Source: Odiellus spinosus
Lineage: Eukaryota; Arthropoda; Arachnida; Opiliones; Phalangiidae
Assembly: GCA_963920705.1 (NCBI GenBank)
Contig: OY987230.1
Span: forward strand, 19,865,320 to 19,929,319
Direction of reading: 5' to 3'
Length of the DNA: 64,000 nucleotides
Below the pieces are notes generated by a model. The model saw only the letters and a program-made list of their open reading frames with translations, was not told the origin of the DNA and did no database searches. This document shows positions 56,201 to 59,584 of the stretch, piece after piece. Numbering within the stretch: the stretch's first letter is position 1; every line of letters starts with the position of its first letter. The position numbers and the translations under genes were made by a program.

Positions 56201-59200
56201 TTCTTTTCCTCGAAGTTGTTTCTTAAAAATTACCCTCTGAAGATTTATTATTTTTCTATCGAGTACAAGGGATCCGTCTACTATTCGTGACAAGAAATCG
56301 TCAAAATGTTCCTAAAAGAACTTCGTAGATTAAGAAAAAGAGAGATGAGGGATAAAGTCGTTATCTGAAATTATGTTTTCTACCCCAGTGTGTCTCTTTC
56401 TGGGCCATAGTTCTCTTTATAGGGAACCATATAGATAAAAGAAAACAATAAGATTTTGGCGCGACGATAAAGAAAAAAAACATTAAACGGACACGCCAGT
56501 TGTATTAAAGGGCCATTTTTATTTAAAGGGATGATGAAAATGACAACCTAGTTAGTTTTAAGGAAGCTAGAAAGCCAATTATAAAAATCTGAGAATTTGA
56601 TTTTGAAATATAGCCCAGAACATTTAAAAAATAGTTTTGAATTAATTTCTCATTTATTTTTCTTCTCCAGGTTGATGTGCATTGTTTTCTATTCACGGAT
56701 ATGTTACTAATATGTAAACCGAAAAAATTTGATCGAGTTCGAGTTATTCGTCAACCCTACGTCGTGGACCGTCTCGTTTTGTCCGAATTGCGCGATGGCA
56801 GTGGTATTTTGGCCGTGTATTTGAACGAATATCGAGTAGCAACCGCAGCTTTCATCCTCTATTCCTCCGATAGTAAATTGTGGCTGGAAAATATACGCAA
56901 AGCTCAGGTTTGTTCTTCTTTTATATATATAGCTATTTGGGGTAACTGGGATTGTTCGATTTTTGGGCCACCTTCGTCCGACGTGGTGCAAACAGATACT
57001 TTGACGAATCCGTTTTTAAACGGCACTTTTCTTCTAGGAAATGTATTCGGAAGCGAAGAACGCCGCGTCTGTGACCGAACGCCAGTCATTCGGTTTCTTG
57101 AAAGCCGCCGAGGAGGACGAGGACTACGATTTTCCTTCGCGGGCGTTAATGCTCGTGGCCCGTTCTCCTCGCAGTTCAAGCCATTCCAGCCTAGTCCATT
57201 CGCACAGTGGTTCGGTCGATATGAGCGACCCTCTTTCGGGCGCTTCAGGGAACGTTCAACAAGGGGTGCCTAATACGTCGCCCGTTTCCAGTCGCGATTC
57301 TCAAACCAAAGCTTGTAGCATCGAACTGGGCGAGCTGCGGAACTCCAGCGTATGCTCGGACGATCTCGAATTGGCCAAGATGAGATCCAGCAGCGTTGAT
57401 ACGCGAGTCAGCGTCACCGTTACTTCGCCTAGACCCGAAAGGCGAGCCTTCTTCCTTAAAGGAGCCAATAACGGATCTACATCGCCGGGTGCCACTTTTC
57501 CCACCGGAAATACGTTGTCTTTGAGCGTTCCTTGTTTAGGAGAAATTGTCGACGCTCGAGATGATCTACCCACCATTCAGGTTAGTCTTCGTCGGTTCGA
57601 AATGAAATCCCTCGAATATTTTTCTTACCATAATTTAGTGATCCGTTCTCACGATGCCAAAGACCATCTTTTAAAAGGTCTTTAGCATCGCTAAAGTAGA
57701 CGACGTTAATTTAAAATTTAGCGGAACGAAACCCAGCGGAATTTCGTATAGAAATAATAATTTTACGCGATAATTTTTGATTCGCGCAGCTTCCGATTCT
57801 TCCATCGCCACCAATTAACCGACTAACGTCTTCGTTATCACCGAGATCTCTTCAGCGTATCGCGCCGATCAACGCCAAACCACCCTTGATCAAAACGAAA
57901 AACATCTCGGGTCTGGTCACGCACAGCGCCCCGCCCAGCGAGGGTCCTAGTCCCGTTCACAGCCTGGAAGGAAGCTTCGGCGATTGTTTAGCCTCCGCGG
58001 TAGCCAATCAACAACAACAAACGGTTGTTCCTCTAACGGGAGCCGTCGCGTCATCCGATCAAGTTCAACCGCATCCCGGACACCATCACCGCCCGAACGC
58101 GCCCATCACCGGAGCGTTCAGTTTAGAATCGGAGGAAGAAATCAACCGACGTTTGAACGTGAAACGCGCGTGTAGGAACGAAAGACGTTACCATACCGCG
58201 GACTCAATCGAAAATTTGAAGAAGGAGAAAGACACTAGTATCCATAAACGTCTATCGTGGAATTACGGGCAGCAGCAGTCTCAACCGCAAAGTACAGGTC
58301 AAAGTTACCACTTCGGGGGAATTGGCGGGATTAATTCGCCTAGCTGTTGCGGACCGAGCGAGCGTTTGCTACGAAACAAACACGTGGCCAAGTGTCTCAG
58401 TTCCGAATCGATTTACAGCTCGAGCGGGGTCAGTAGTACGGGCTCGATGCATCTCAGCGTCGGAAGCACCGATTACGACGGTTCCGACATCCTGGAGGAA
58501 CCGTCTTCGTACCACGACTCGGAGTGCGTGGACGATACCATGATCTTGGACGGAGAAACGGGGGAAAGCAGCACGGACGATCATATCCCGACGATGGCGA
58601 CGCGTCATCACCATCAGACCACCATGAGTAAAGGGGCCAACCCCAGGACGACGCGGTCCACTCTCAGCGACCCCGGGGCCGTTTCGGACGTCTTGGCCGC
58701 CGGTGGTCATCACAGGCAGCTATCGGACCCGCATCACGGATCTACCTCCTCGTCTTCTAGTCGGAATCCGCCTCCGGTTCCTCCCAGGAACTTAAGCGTC
58801 AATAAGATTCCCTCGAACATCAAGATTGACGTCAGCGAGGTCAAAGAGGGCATTTCTTCCGTGCAAATTACGGTCAACGGGGGAGCCGTGCAACACAGCA
58901 AACCTTCCAAAGACGATCTTAAAAGACTCAAGCAGTTACTGTTGAATAGCTGTTCCGTCGAAGCTTCGTAAGTACACAGAGTGCTTTCATTTTATGTACA
59001 TTTTTAGGCTTATCAAAGAGTGGCTTTGTTTTAATTGATAAATATCTGGAATACTTATATTAGATCTCACTAATTATATCTTTTGAAAAGTTTAAGCTTC
59101 TTGACGTCCTATTGTCAAAGTATACATTGAAATGGTCAGGCTTAAGATTTAGGCCTATCATTGAAGAAAATAAATTAGGCTTAGCATTGAAGAAAATGAA

Positions 59201-59464
59201 TTAGGCTTAGCATTGAAGAAAATGAATTAGGCTTAGCATTGAAGAAAATGAATTAGGCTTAGCATTGAAGAAAATGAATTAGGCTTAGCATTGAAGAAAA
59301 TGAATTAGGCTTAGCATTGAAGAAAATGAATTAGGCTTAGCATTGAAGAAACTGAATTGGGCTTAGCATTGAAGAAAATGAATTAGGCTTAGCATTAAAG
59401 AACCTCGGATAATAATGATCCGATTTATTTTTATTTTGTTTCACGATATTATAGTGAGGTGTGA
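16957..59464 (+). CDS. PLEKHG5: PLEKHG5 (Syx/GEFmeso) ortholog, RhoGEF with DH-PH domains; 16 exons seen, N-terminus incomplete
   Basis: Spliced gene for a Dbl-family exchange factor that, in known family members, loads GTP on RhoA at cell junctions and membranes. Joined exons give about 1264 codons with no internal stop. In numbering from the first exon seen: 1-85 low-complexity Ser/Pro/Gln region; 86-162 Ras-binding-like ubiquitin fold (YLDSSNTPLSL matches human YLDQSNTPLSL as I recall it); 163-336 linker; about 340-555 DH domain (AIWELLHTE, KPVQRLTKYSLLL); about 570-690 PH domain (DVHCFLFTDMLL, LWLENI); 690-1250 Ser-rich tail with a PPPVPPRN SH3-type motif; C-terminus SEV. Exon order and the conserved blocks follow human PLEKHG5. 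All introns are GT-AG. Most junctions are phase 0; three are not. The first exon here starts at an acceptor, so upstream exons are missing or unrecognised. PLEKHG6 is less likely because the ubiquitin-fold region and SEV end fit PLEKHG5. Confidence 0.93.
17285..17470. repeat. interspersed repeat shared with 24150-24300
   Basis: TTCTATCTCTAACCTCGGTG, CATCCCCTTAGTGAGGGGGT, then ATGACGTCA and GCTGTCTCCCTA. The same series occurs at 24157-24290 in the same orientation. Confidence 0.7.
17530..17800. repeat. interspersed repeat, family GAAACTGCTTCGGGAACCAG, copy 1
   Basis: Shares GTGTGAACGGGAAACC, TCGAAACTGCTTCGGGAACC and GATTTGAATATCGGTTTGAT with the copies at 27627 and 20600 (inverse). End structure not resolved. 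Confidence 0.75.
19113..19200. mobile_element. Kolobok/T2-like element fragment
   Basis: TTAA then AGGGGCAATACAACCTAACA and AAATAGGCCTAATCCATC. Only the outer left part remains, next to the hAT-like element at 19219. Confidence 0.6.
19219..19584. mobile_element. hAT-like non-autonomous element with internal tandem repeats
   Basis: Ends CAGGGTTG and CAACCCTG fit hAT termini. The interior is tandem variants of GTCGGGGAATTTGAAAATGA (28-29-bp units, about 19250-19350) and CAGGGAATTTTAAG. A clear 8-bp target duplication is not visible. Confidence 0.6.
20286..20582. mobile_element. inverted-repeat element, family CAAGAAGGATC, copy 1
   Basis: Element 20293-20575 with ends CAAGAAGGATCAGATAAGGA and complement; 7-bp duplication ACTCTAT at 20286-20292 and 20576-20582. 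It has an inner pair CACGTGGGTAAAAC / ACCACGTGACAACAG, so almost the whole element folds back. The 112-codon reading crossing it is not a gene. Confidence 0.92.
20600..20840. repeat. interspersed repeat, family GAAACTGCTTCGGGAACCAG, copy 2 (inverse)
   Basis: Reads AGCGTCACGTGTTCGCGCAT, ATCGATTTATTGTAGCTTCA and CAGGTTCCCGAAGCAGTTTT, the complement of copy 1, right beside the CAAGAAGGATC element at 20293. Confidence 0.75.
21746..22148. mobile_element. Kolobok/T2-like element, complete ends
   Basis: Element 21750-22144 flanked by TTAA (21746-21749, 22145-22148), starting AGGGAGAATGCAACCTAA, with inner inverted blocks TTAAATTTATTTCTAGTTTA and GGAGATC. TTAA targets and AGGG ends fit the Kolobok superfamily; the TTAAAGG(R)R end motif is that of the Xenopus T2 family as I recall. 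It ends about 250 bp before PLEKHG5 exon 2. Confidence 0.85.
22400..22494 (+). CDS. PLEKHG5: PLEKHG5 exon 2 (start of Ras-binding-like ubiquitin fold)
   Basis: 95 nt, acceptor TCATTTCAG, donor GG|GTGAGT, ends in phase 2. It encodes MPSQELFSVTFDQW, then YELLPAAKGVLLG. The block corresponds to human KECFTLKFD and AMKKKSLGE. The split Gly codon GG|A is completed by the first base of the next exon. Confidence 0.88.
22985..23285. mobile_element. inverted-repeat element, family CAAGAAGGATC, copy 2
   Basis: Element 22992-23278, 7-bp duplication GTATGAC at 22985-22991 and 23279-23285, same orientation as copy 1 and nearly the same sequence, suggesting recent movement. Confidence 0.92.
24150..24300. 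repeat. interspersed repeat shared with 17285-17470
   Basis: TTCTATCTCTCGCCTCGGTG, CATCCCCCTTTGTGAGGGAG and GTGACGTCATTATTTC in the same order as the other copy. The 114-codon reading crossing it is not a gene. Confidence 0.7.
24935..25290. mobile_element. inverted-repeat element, family CAGAAGCCG, copy 2
   Basis: Element 24942-25283, intronic, 7-bp duplication GTTTAGG at 24935-24941 and 25284-25290. Internal sequence is closely similar to copies 1 and 3, including a GAGAGAGAGAATTTCC stretch and CGTCGTTTGTGG. Confidence 0.9.
25637..26160. repeat. AGTGAGGCTGTC repeat, copy split by a younger element
   Basis: Left part 25637-25703 (AGTGTGGCTGTCACC, GGAAATTGAGTAG); right part 25992-26160 (ATTACTGCAACAGTAAAAAT, GTGAAAGTACCCAGAAAT). 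The CAAGAAGGATC element at 25704-25984 interrupts it. Confidence 0.75.
25697..25991. mobile_element. inverted-repeat element, family CAAGAAGGATC, copy 3, nested
   Basis: Element 25704-25984 in opposite orientation to copies 1-2. The 7-bp duplication is GTATGAC (25697-25703, 25985-25991), the same word as at copy 2. It has inserted into an older copy of the AGTGAGGCTGTC repeat, whose two halves flank it. Confidence 0.92.
27627..27900. repeat. interspersed repeat, family GAAACTGCTTCGGGAACCAG, copy 3
   Basis: GCGTTCATATTAGGCCTTGG, GTCGTGTGAACGGGAAACCA, AACACGTGACGCTTAACACG. The open readings here on both strands are repeat sequence. Confidence 0.75.
28421..28618. mobile_element. inverted-repeat element, family AACCTCCGACTAATC, copy 1
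   Basis: The left end AAAGGAGAACCTCCGACAAA and right end GTCGGAGGTTCTCCTTTT are complementary, as are the inner CACCTTTGACTTAATAAAAT and ATTTTATGAAGCCAAAGGTG. The target duplication is unclear. A TTAA-type end (GGTAGTATGAGGAGGAAAAT) precedes it at about 28326. Confidence 0.8.
28859..28995 (+). CDS. PLEKHG5: PLEKHG5 exon 3 (Ras-binding-like fold, conserved core)
   Basis: 137 nt between TATATACAG and GAG|GTTAGT. It reads GLLDRRGIDAHNINVYLD, then SSNTPLSLQFETFRLGGNHL. This is the strongest match outside the DH-PH unit: human has VDIYLDQSNTPLSLTFEA and FGGHYLRV at the same place. It ends in phase 1, with G joining CT of the next exon as Ala. Confidence 0.93.
30308..30795. mobile_element. inverted array of TTGGGTGAAATGGGAAT-like units
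   Basis: The left part (about 30308-30410) has short C-rich units such as CCCCATTTTACCCAAAA. The right part (about 30675-30795) has their complements (GGGTGAAATGGGAATTGGG). Together they make an inverted pair around a 260-bp centre that holds the (TTAGG)n run. The 62-codon reading at 30694 is the array itself. Confidence 0.6.
30491..30520. repeat. interstitial (TTAGG)n microsatellite, about 5 units
   Basis: TTTAGGTTAGGTTAGGTTAG and continuation. TTAGG is the arthropod telomere repeat, but five units can arise by slippage and say little about the host. Confidence 0.85.
31472..31630. repeat. AGTGAGGCTGTC repeat, copy
   Basis: AGTGAGGCTCTCACGAATTT, CGGAAAGATGGTTAAAAAAC, ATATATATACATATGTCAT and ACCGCGACAGTAAAAATTC in order. 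This is the cleanest left half of the family. Confidence 0.8.
32513..32760. repeat. AGTGAGGCTGTC repeat (inverse) abutting a TTAA element end
   Basis: TTAAGTACTTTCACG at about 32517 through GTGACAGCCTCACT at 32697, in inverse orientation to the copies at 7262 and 31472. TTAA 32698-32701 is then shared with AGGGAGAATGAAAGGCCAAA starting at 32702, the left end of the hairpin family at 36834. Confidence 0.7.
33725..33908. mobile_element. small inverted-repeat element
   Basis: CCAATCAGGAAAAATAGACT pairs with GGCGAATTTTCCTGATTGG, with AATTTGGT/ACCAAATT inside. 184 bp; no certain target duplication. Confidence 0.65.
36150..36360. repeat. interspersed repeat shared with 43455-43620
   Basis: AAAGTCATCACCCTGTCAG, CTTCCTCGATGTTTTGAGTC and TTAGGCGGGCCGCGCTTG recur in order at 43455-43620. 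A TTAAAGGGATACT end lies near 36159 and its complement near 36600. Confidence 0.7.
36830..37317. mobile_element. TTAA element that is one long hairpin (about 2 x 235 bp)
   Basis: Element 36834-37313, flanked by TTAA at 36830-36833 and 37314-37317. It begins AGGGAGAATGAAAGGCCAAA, its end is the near complement, and pairing continues to a central palindrome GTACGCGTATTTT/TAAAATACGCGTAC at about 37074. A related single end starts at 32702. Confidence 0.9.
38475..38644 (+). CDS. PLEKHG5: PLEKHG5 exon 4 (linker)
   Basis: 170 nt, phase 1 in and phase 0 out. The acceptor is unusual: 26 consecutive T (38444-38469) followed by CATAG. The donor is GGG|GTAAGT. It encodes RDSSDFAFITRANSTGSTG and a basic SKDKDD-like stretch ending KKMSAAG. 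Composition and both splice phases fit. Little family conservation is expected in this linker. The minus-strand reading over the same span is a shadow. Confidence 0.86.
39243..39739. mobile_element. TA-flanked foldback element
   Basis: Element 39245-39737 with ends ATACCCTCTTCAGACGA and complement between TA dinucleotides, fitting a mariner/Tc1-type target. The centre (about 39532-39598) is a strong hairpin, CCGCGCGCGCGGGAAGAGCT and its near complement, around TGACGT. Confidence 0.8.
40205..40560. repeat. direct duplication, two units of about 173 bp
   Basis: CTTTAAATGGCCGTAACTTT at 40213 and again at 40386, with ACCAAAACTGATTGCA, GACA(T)TCCGTTCATTAATT and CCTCGCC(A/G)CTCG following in both. 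The units have diverged, so this is an old tandem duplication. Confidence 0.8.
42014..42782. repeat. 30-bp minisatellite, about 25 units
   Basis: Unit AATAGAAATCTAGAATTTGA plus AAGAGTAGCC. The middle units are nearly identical. Variant units at the 3' side change CTAGAATTT to GTAGAATTT or CTAAAATTT, and one is truncated near 42590. Because 30 is a multiple of 3 the array reads open in one + frame (NRNLEFERVA repeats) and two - frames. It lies inside an intron of the host gene. Confidence 0.96.
43455..43620. repeat. interspersed repeat shared with 36150-36360
   Basis: AAAGTCATCACCCCTGTCTA, CTTCCTCGATAATTTGAGTC, TTAGGCGGGCCGCGCTTGG. One-ended partial copy in the intron before exon 5. Confidence 0.7.
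44246..44419 (+). CDS. PLEKHG5: PLEKHG5 exon 5 (linker)
   Basis: 58 codons, phase 0 both ends, acceptor TTGTTATGCAG, donor ACG|GTGAGT. It encodes SQRGRRNALMSAEDLVNAEV and later GGSIFSNPFKT. This aligns loosely with human GRRRKNMSEFLGEASI and the FSGFFSSG segment just before the DH-flanking helix. Confidence 0.88.
45220..45381 (+). CDS. possible alternative first exon of the PLEKHG5 ortholog
   Basis: An open stretch of 54 codons runs from ATG at 45220 (upstream in-frame ATG at 45037) to a good donor GGG|GTGAGT. The donor is phase 0 and so joins in frame to the exon at 46936. The product starts MLSLNGYVKPLNEISDVRYT and ends SMSSIIGVG, looking like folded protein rather than random AT-rich translation. 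I found no acceptor in the phase needed to join the exon ending at 44419, so a cassette exon is unlikely and an alternative start is the better reading. It may also be chance. Confidence 0.35.
46373..46520. repeat. AGTGAGGCTGTC repeat, copy
   Basis: AGTAAGGCTGTAACG, GAAATTGAGTAGCATTTTCG, CGATTCAAAATATATATACA and ACCACAACAGTAAAATT in the same order as at 31472. It is followed at 46570 by a fragment of the AATCAAAAGACGTCCCACC family. Confidence 0.8.
46584..46868 (-). other. unexplained 94-codon minus-strand reading
   Basis: The reading has balanced composition unlike most AT-driven readings here (MKFYTDTNRFFTGSTYFPEY, HLTDDRHVVALFEILAGEK). Its C-terminal end (EDFMKSKL) comes from a fragment of the AATCAAAAGACGTCCCACC inverted-repeat family. 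It may be an exon, a remnant of the parent DNA transposon, or chance. I do not recognise it. Confidence 0.2.
46936..47112 (+). CDS. PLEKHG5: PLEKHG5 exon 6 (helix before the DH domain)
   Basis: 59 codons, phase 0, acceptor TTCTTACCGCCAG, donor CAC|GTAAGT. It encodes EREKMDVLTDLLNQYSQFGI, then an acidic loop and DHWSQFVTNAH. It matches human [20 protein letters not shown] and DSWRELIDGH in order and spacing. Confidence 0.93.
47459..47554 (+). CDS. PLEKHG5: PLEKHG5 exon 7 (start of DH domain, CR1)
   Basis: 32 codons, acceptor TTAATTACAG, donor GAT|GTAAGT. It reads ELSKRTRNQQDAIWELLHTE then VFFIRRLAVITD, against human QQEAVWELLHTEASYIRKL. This is conserved region 1 of the DH fold, including the Glu that contacts the GTPase switch in Dbl proteins. 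Confidence 0.96.
48856..49207. mobile_element. inverted-repeat element, family CAGAAGCCG, copy 3
   Basis: Element 48863-49200, 7-bp duplication CAATTAT at 48856-48862 and 49201-49207. The first base is A where other copies have C. It lies in the intron between the two first DH exons. Overlapping open readings on both strands come from the inverted repeat. Confidence 0.9.
49874..49924 (+). CDS. PLEKHG5: PLEKHG5 exon 8 (DH domain, short exon)
   Basis: 17 codons, acceptor TTCTATTCTAG, donor GAG|GTAAGA. It encodes LFVACLCNLQNECILNE, matching human LFLCCLLNLQESGLLCE position for position in pattern. Both ends are phase 0. Confidence 0.93.
50225..50665. mobile_element. Kolobok/T2-like element, complete ends
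   Basis: Element 50229-50661 between TTAA words, ends AGGGAGGATGCAACCTAACA / TTAGGTTGCATTCTCCCT. This is the best preserved copy of the family here. Its centre has a second inverted pair around TAAGGTCTAGCGACCAATCG. Confidence 0.9.
51915..52170. mobile_element. inverted-repeat element, family AACCTCCGACTAATC, copy 2
   Basis: TTAA-AGGGAGGTTGAAGAGGAAAA at 51915, then the paired ends AGAACCTTCGACTAATCAAA (about 51979) and ATTAGTCGAAGCTTTC (to about 52166). The same two-part arrangement as at 28326-28618 suggests the outer TTAA end and the inner pair move or were copied together. Confidence 0.75.
52642..52791 (+). CDS. PLEKHG5: PLEKHG5 exon 9 (DH domain)
   Basis: 50 codons, acceptor TTTTGAAACTTTAG, donor AAA|GTAAGT. 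It encodes IDTEKMFSNISEIYAANHRF and ends MKEGFLK. Human has [20 protein letters not shown] and GDFLKGF here. It forms helices 2-3 of the DH bundle. Confidence 0.95.
52887..52997 (+). CDS. PLEKHG5: PLEKHG5 exon 10 (DH domain)
   Basis: 37 codons after a 95-bp intron. Acceptor CTGTCGCAG, donor GCG|GTAAGA. It reads FEQIFQAYIRYCIEHQSCLQ and DNELFKAYVA, matching human FKPYIRYCMEEEGCMEY and DNDLFRAYIT. Confidence 0.96.
53085..53234 (+). CDS. PLEKHG5: PLEKHG5 exon 11 (DH domain, CR3)
   Basis: 50 codons after an 87-bp intron. Acceptor TTTTGGAACAG, donor ATG|GTATAT (a weaker donor). It encodes WCETRKDCDRLRLVDLLVKP and VQRLTKYSLLLKAIHKKTD. KPxQRLTKYxLLLK is the signature of DH conserved region 3, which contacts the Rho GTPase. 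Confidence 0.97.
53255..53540. repeat. degenerate TTAGGCTTAG repeats filling a short intron
   Basis: The 343-bp intron between DH exons 11 and 12 is almost wholly degenerate repeats of ATTTAGGCTTAG(T/C)G. The clearest part (about 53395-53510) has longer units of roughly 45 bp including AAACATTGTGTA and GGTTTGGTTTAAG. Confidence 0.8.
53578..53838 (+). CDS. PLEKHG5: PLEKHG5 exon 12 (end of DH, start of PH domain)
   Basis: 87 codons, acceptor CACCTGTCGTTGCAG, donor AAA|GTAAGT. It encodes NESVEKFVVSVDATMRQRSE, then RIESYDAID and DELDKVLKEHVSLDL, and ends RQLLLEGSGLKLRDTSSSK. Human has [29 protein letters not shown] and TRQLLLEGSL in the same order. Confidence 0.96.
54760..55096. mobile_element. 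Kolobok/T2-like element, left end missing, with an extra terminus
   Basis: Family blocks run from about 54760 to GGTTTCATTCTCTAT followed by TTAA (55060-55063). A second family terminus, TTCATTCTCCCT-TTAA, follows at 55081-55096, as if two copies were once side by side. Confidence 0.7.
56671..56907 (+). CDS. PLEKHG5: PLEKHG5 exon 13 (PH domain)
   Basis: 79 codons, acceptor TTTTTCTTCTCCAG, donor CAG|GTTTGT. It starts VDVHCFLFTDMLLICKPKKF and continues RVRVIRQPYVVDRLVLSELR, then YLNEY. It closes with the C-terminal PH helix around LWLENIRKAQ (Trp conserved). The human match is DVYCFLFTDLLLVTK and VIRPPLLVDKIVCRELRD. The reading open past the donor is intron. Confidence 0.97.
57038..57580 (+). 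CDS. PLEKHG5: PLEKHG5 exon 14 (Ser-rich tail)
   Basis: 181 codons, acceptor CACTTTTCTTCTAG, donor CAG|GTTAGT. It begins EMYSEAKNAASVTERQSFG, has an acidic EEDEDYD patch, and then is dominated by Ser, with SP/RS sites such as RSPRSSSHSSL that could be phosphorylated. It is visibly richer in G+C than the introns. Sequence conservation is low, as expected for this part of the family. The assignment rests on phase, position and unbroken reading. Confidence 0.93.
57790..58967 (+). CDS. PLEKHG5: PLEKHG5 exon 15 (long disordered tail with PPPVPPRN motif)
   Basis: 392 codons plus two bases; acceptor TGATTCGCGCAG. It contains QQQQ, HHH and Ser-rich stretches, LSDPGAVSDVL, the SH3-type proline motif PPPVPPRN and a conserved end LKRLKQLLLNS that parallels human YRIRTTLLLNS. 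If not spliced, the frame stops at TAA 58969-58971 after ...SVEAS. That TAA sits inside the donor TC|GTAAGT at 58968. I end the exon at 58967 because the next acceptor restores the family C-terminus. Confidence 0.9.
59146..59402. repeat. 26-bp minisatellite in the last intron
   Basis: About ten units of TTAGGCTTAGCATTGAAGAA plus AATGAA. It shares the TTAGGCTTAGC core and the 26-bp length with the array at 15203-15905 but differs otherwise. It fills half of the 487-bp intron before the terminal SEV exon. Confidence 0.95.
59455..59464 (+). CDS. PLEKHG5: PLEKHG5 terminal micro-coding exon, gives C-terminal SEV PDZ ligand
   Basis: After a 487-bp intron, a strong acceptor (T-rich tract from 59423, ending ATATTATAG) is followed by T GAG GTG TGA. 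Joined to the TC at 58966-58967, it reads Ser-Glu-Val-stop. Human PLEKHG5 ends LTASEV and this gene would end VEASEV. SEV is a class I PDZ ligand; in vertebrate Syx it is reported to bind PDZ scaffolds such as synectin and Mupp1/Patj. Only ten coding bases are involved, so automated annotation would probably miss it. The rest of the exon is 3' UTR. Confidence 0.82.
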
Positions 59465-59578
59465 AACGAATCTTGCGAAGCAAAATCTGGTCATGCTTTC
59501 ACATTCTACTACTTGTAGTATTTTTGCGCAGTGGTGACGAATTCGTCCTGGCTCCTCTCCGTAGTTGGAGAGTTTTTA

Positions 59579-59584
59579 AATAAA
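59579..59584 (+). promoter_or_regulatory. candidate poly(A) signal AATAAA
   Basis: First AATAAA downstream of the TGA at 59462-59464, giving a short 3' UTR of about 130-150 nt. Other AATAAA words occur further on in AT-rich DNA, so the true site is not certain. Confidence 0.4.

Noticed and set aside
57886-58971. End of the gene at TAA 58969-58971 as the only C-terminus
   Set aside because: The stop lies in a consensus donor, and splicing to 59455 restores the family SEV ending. Kept only as the intron-retained form.
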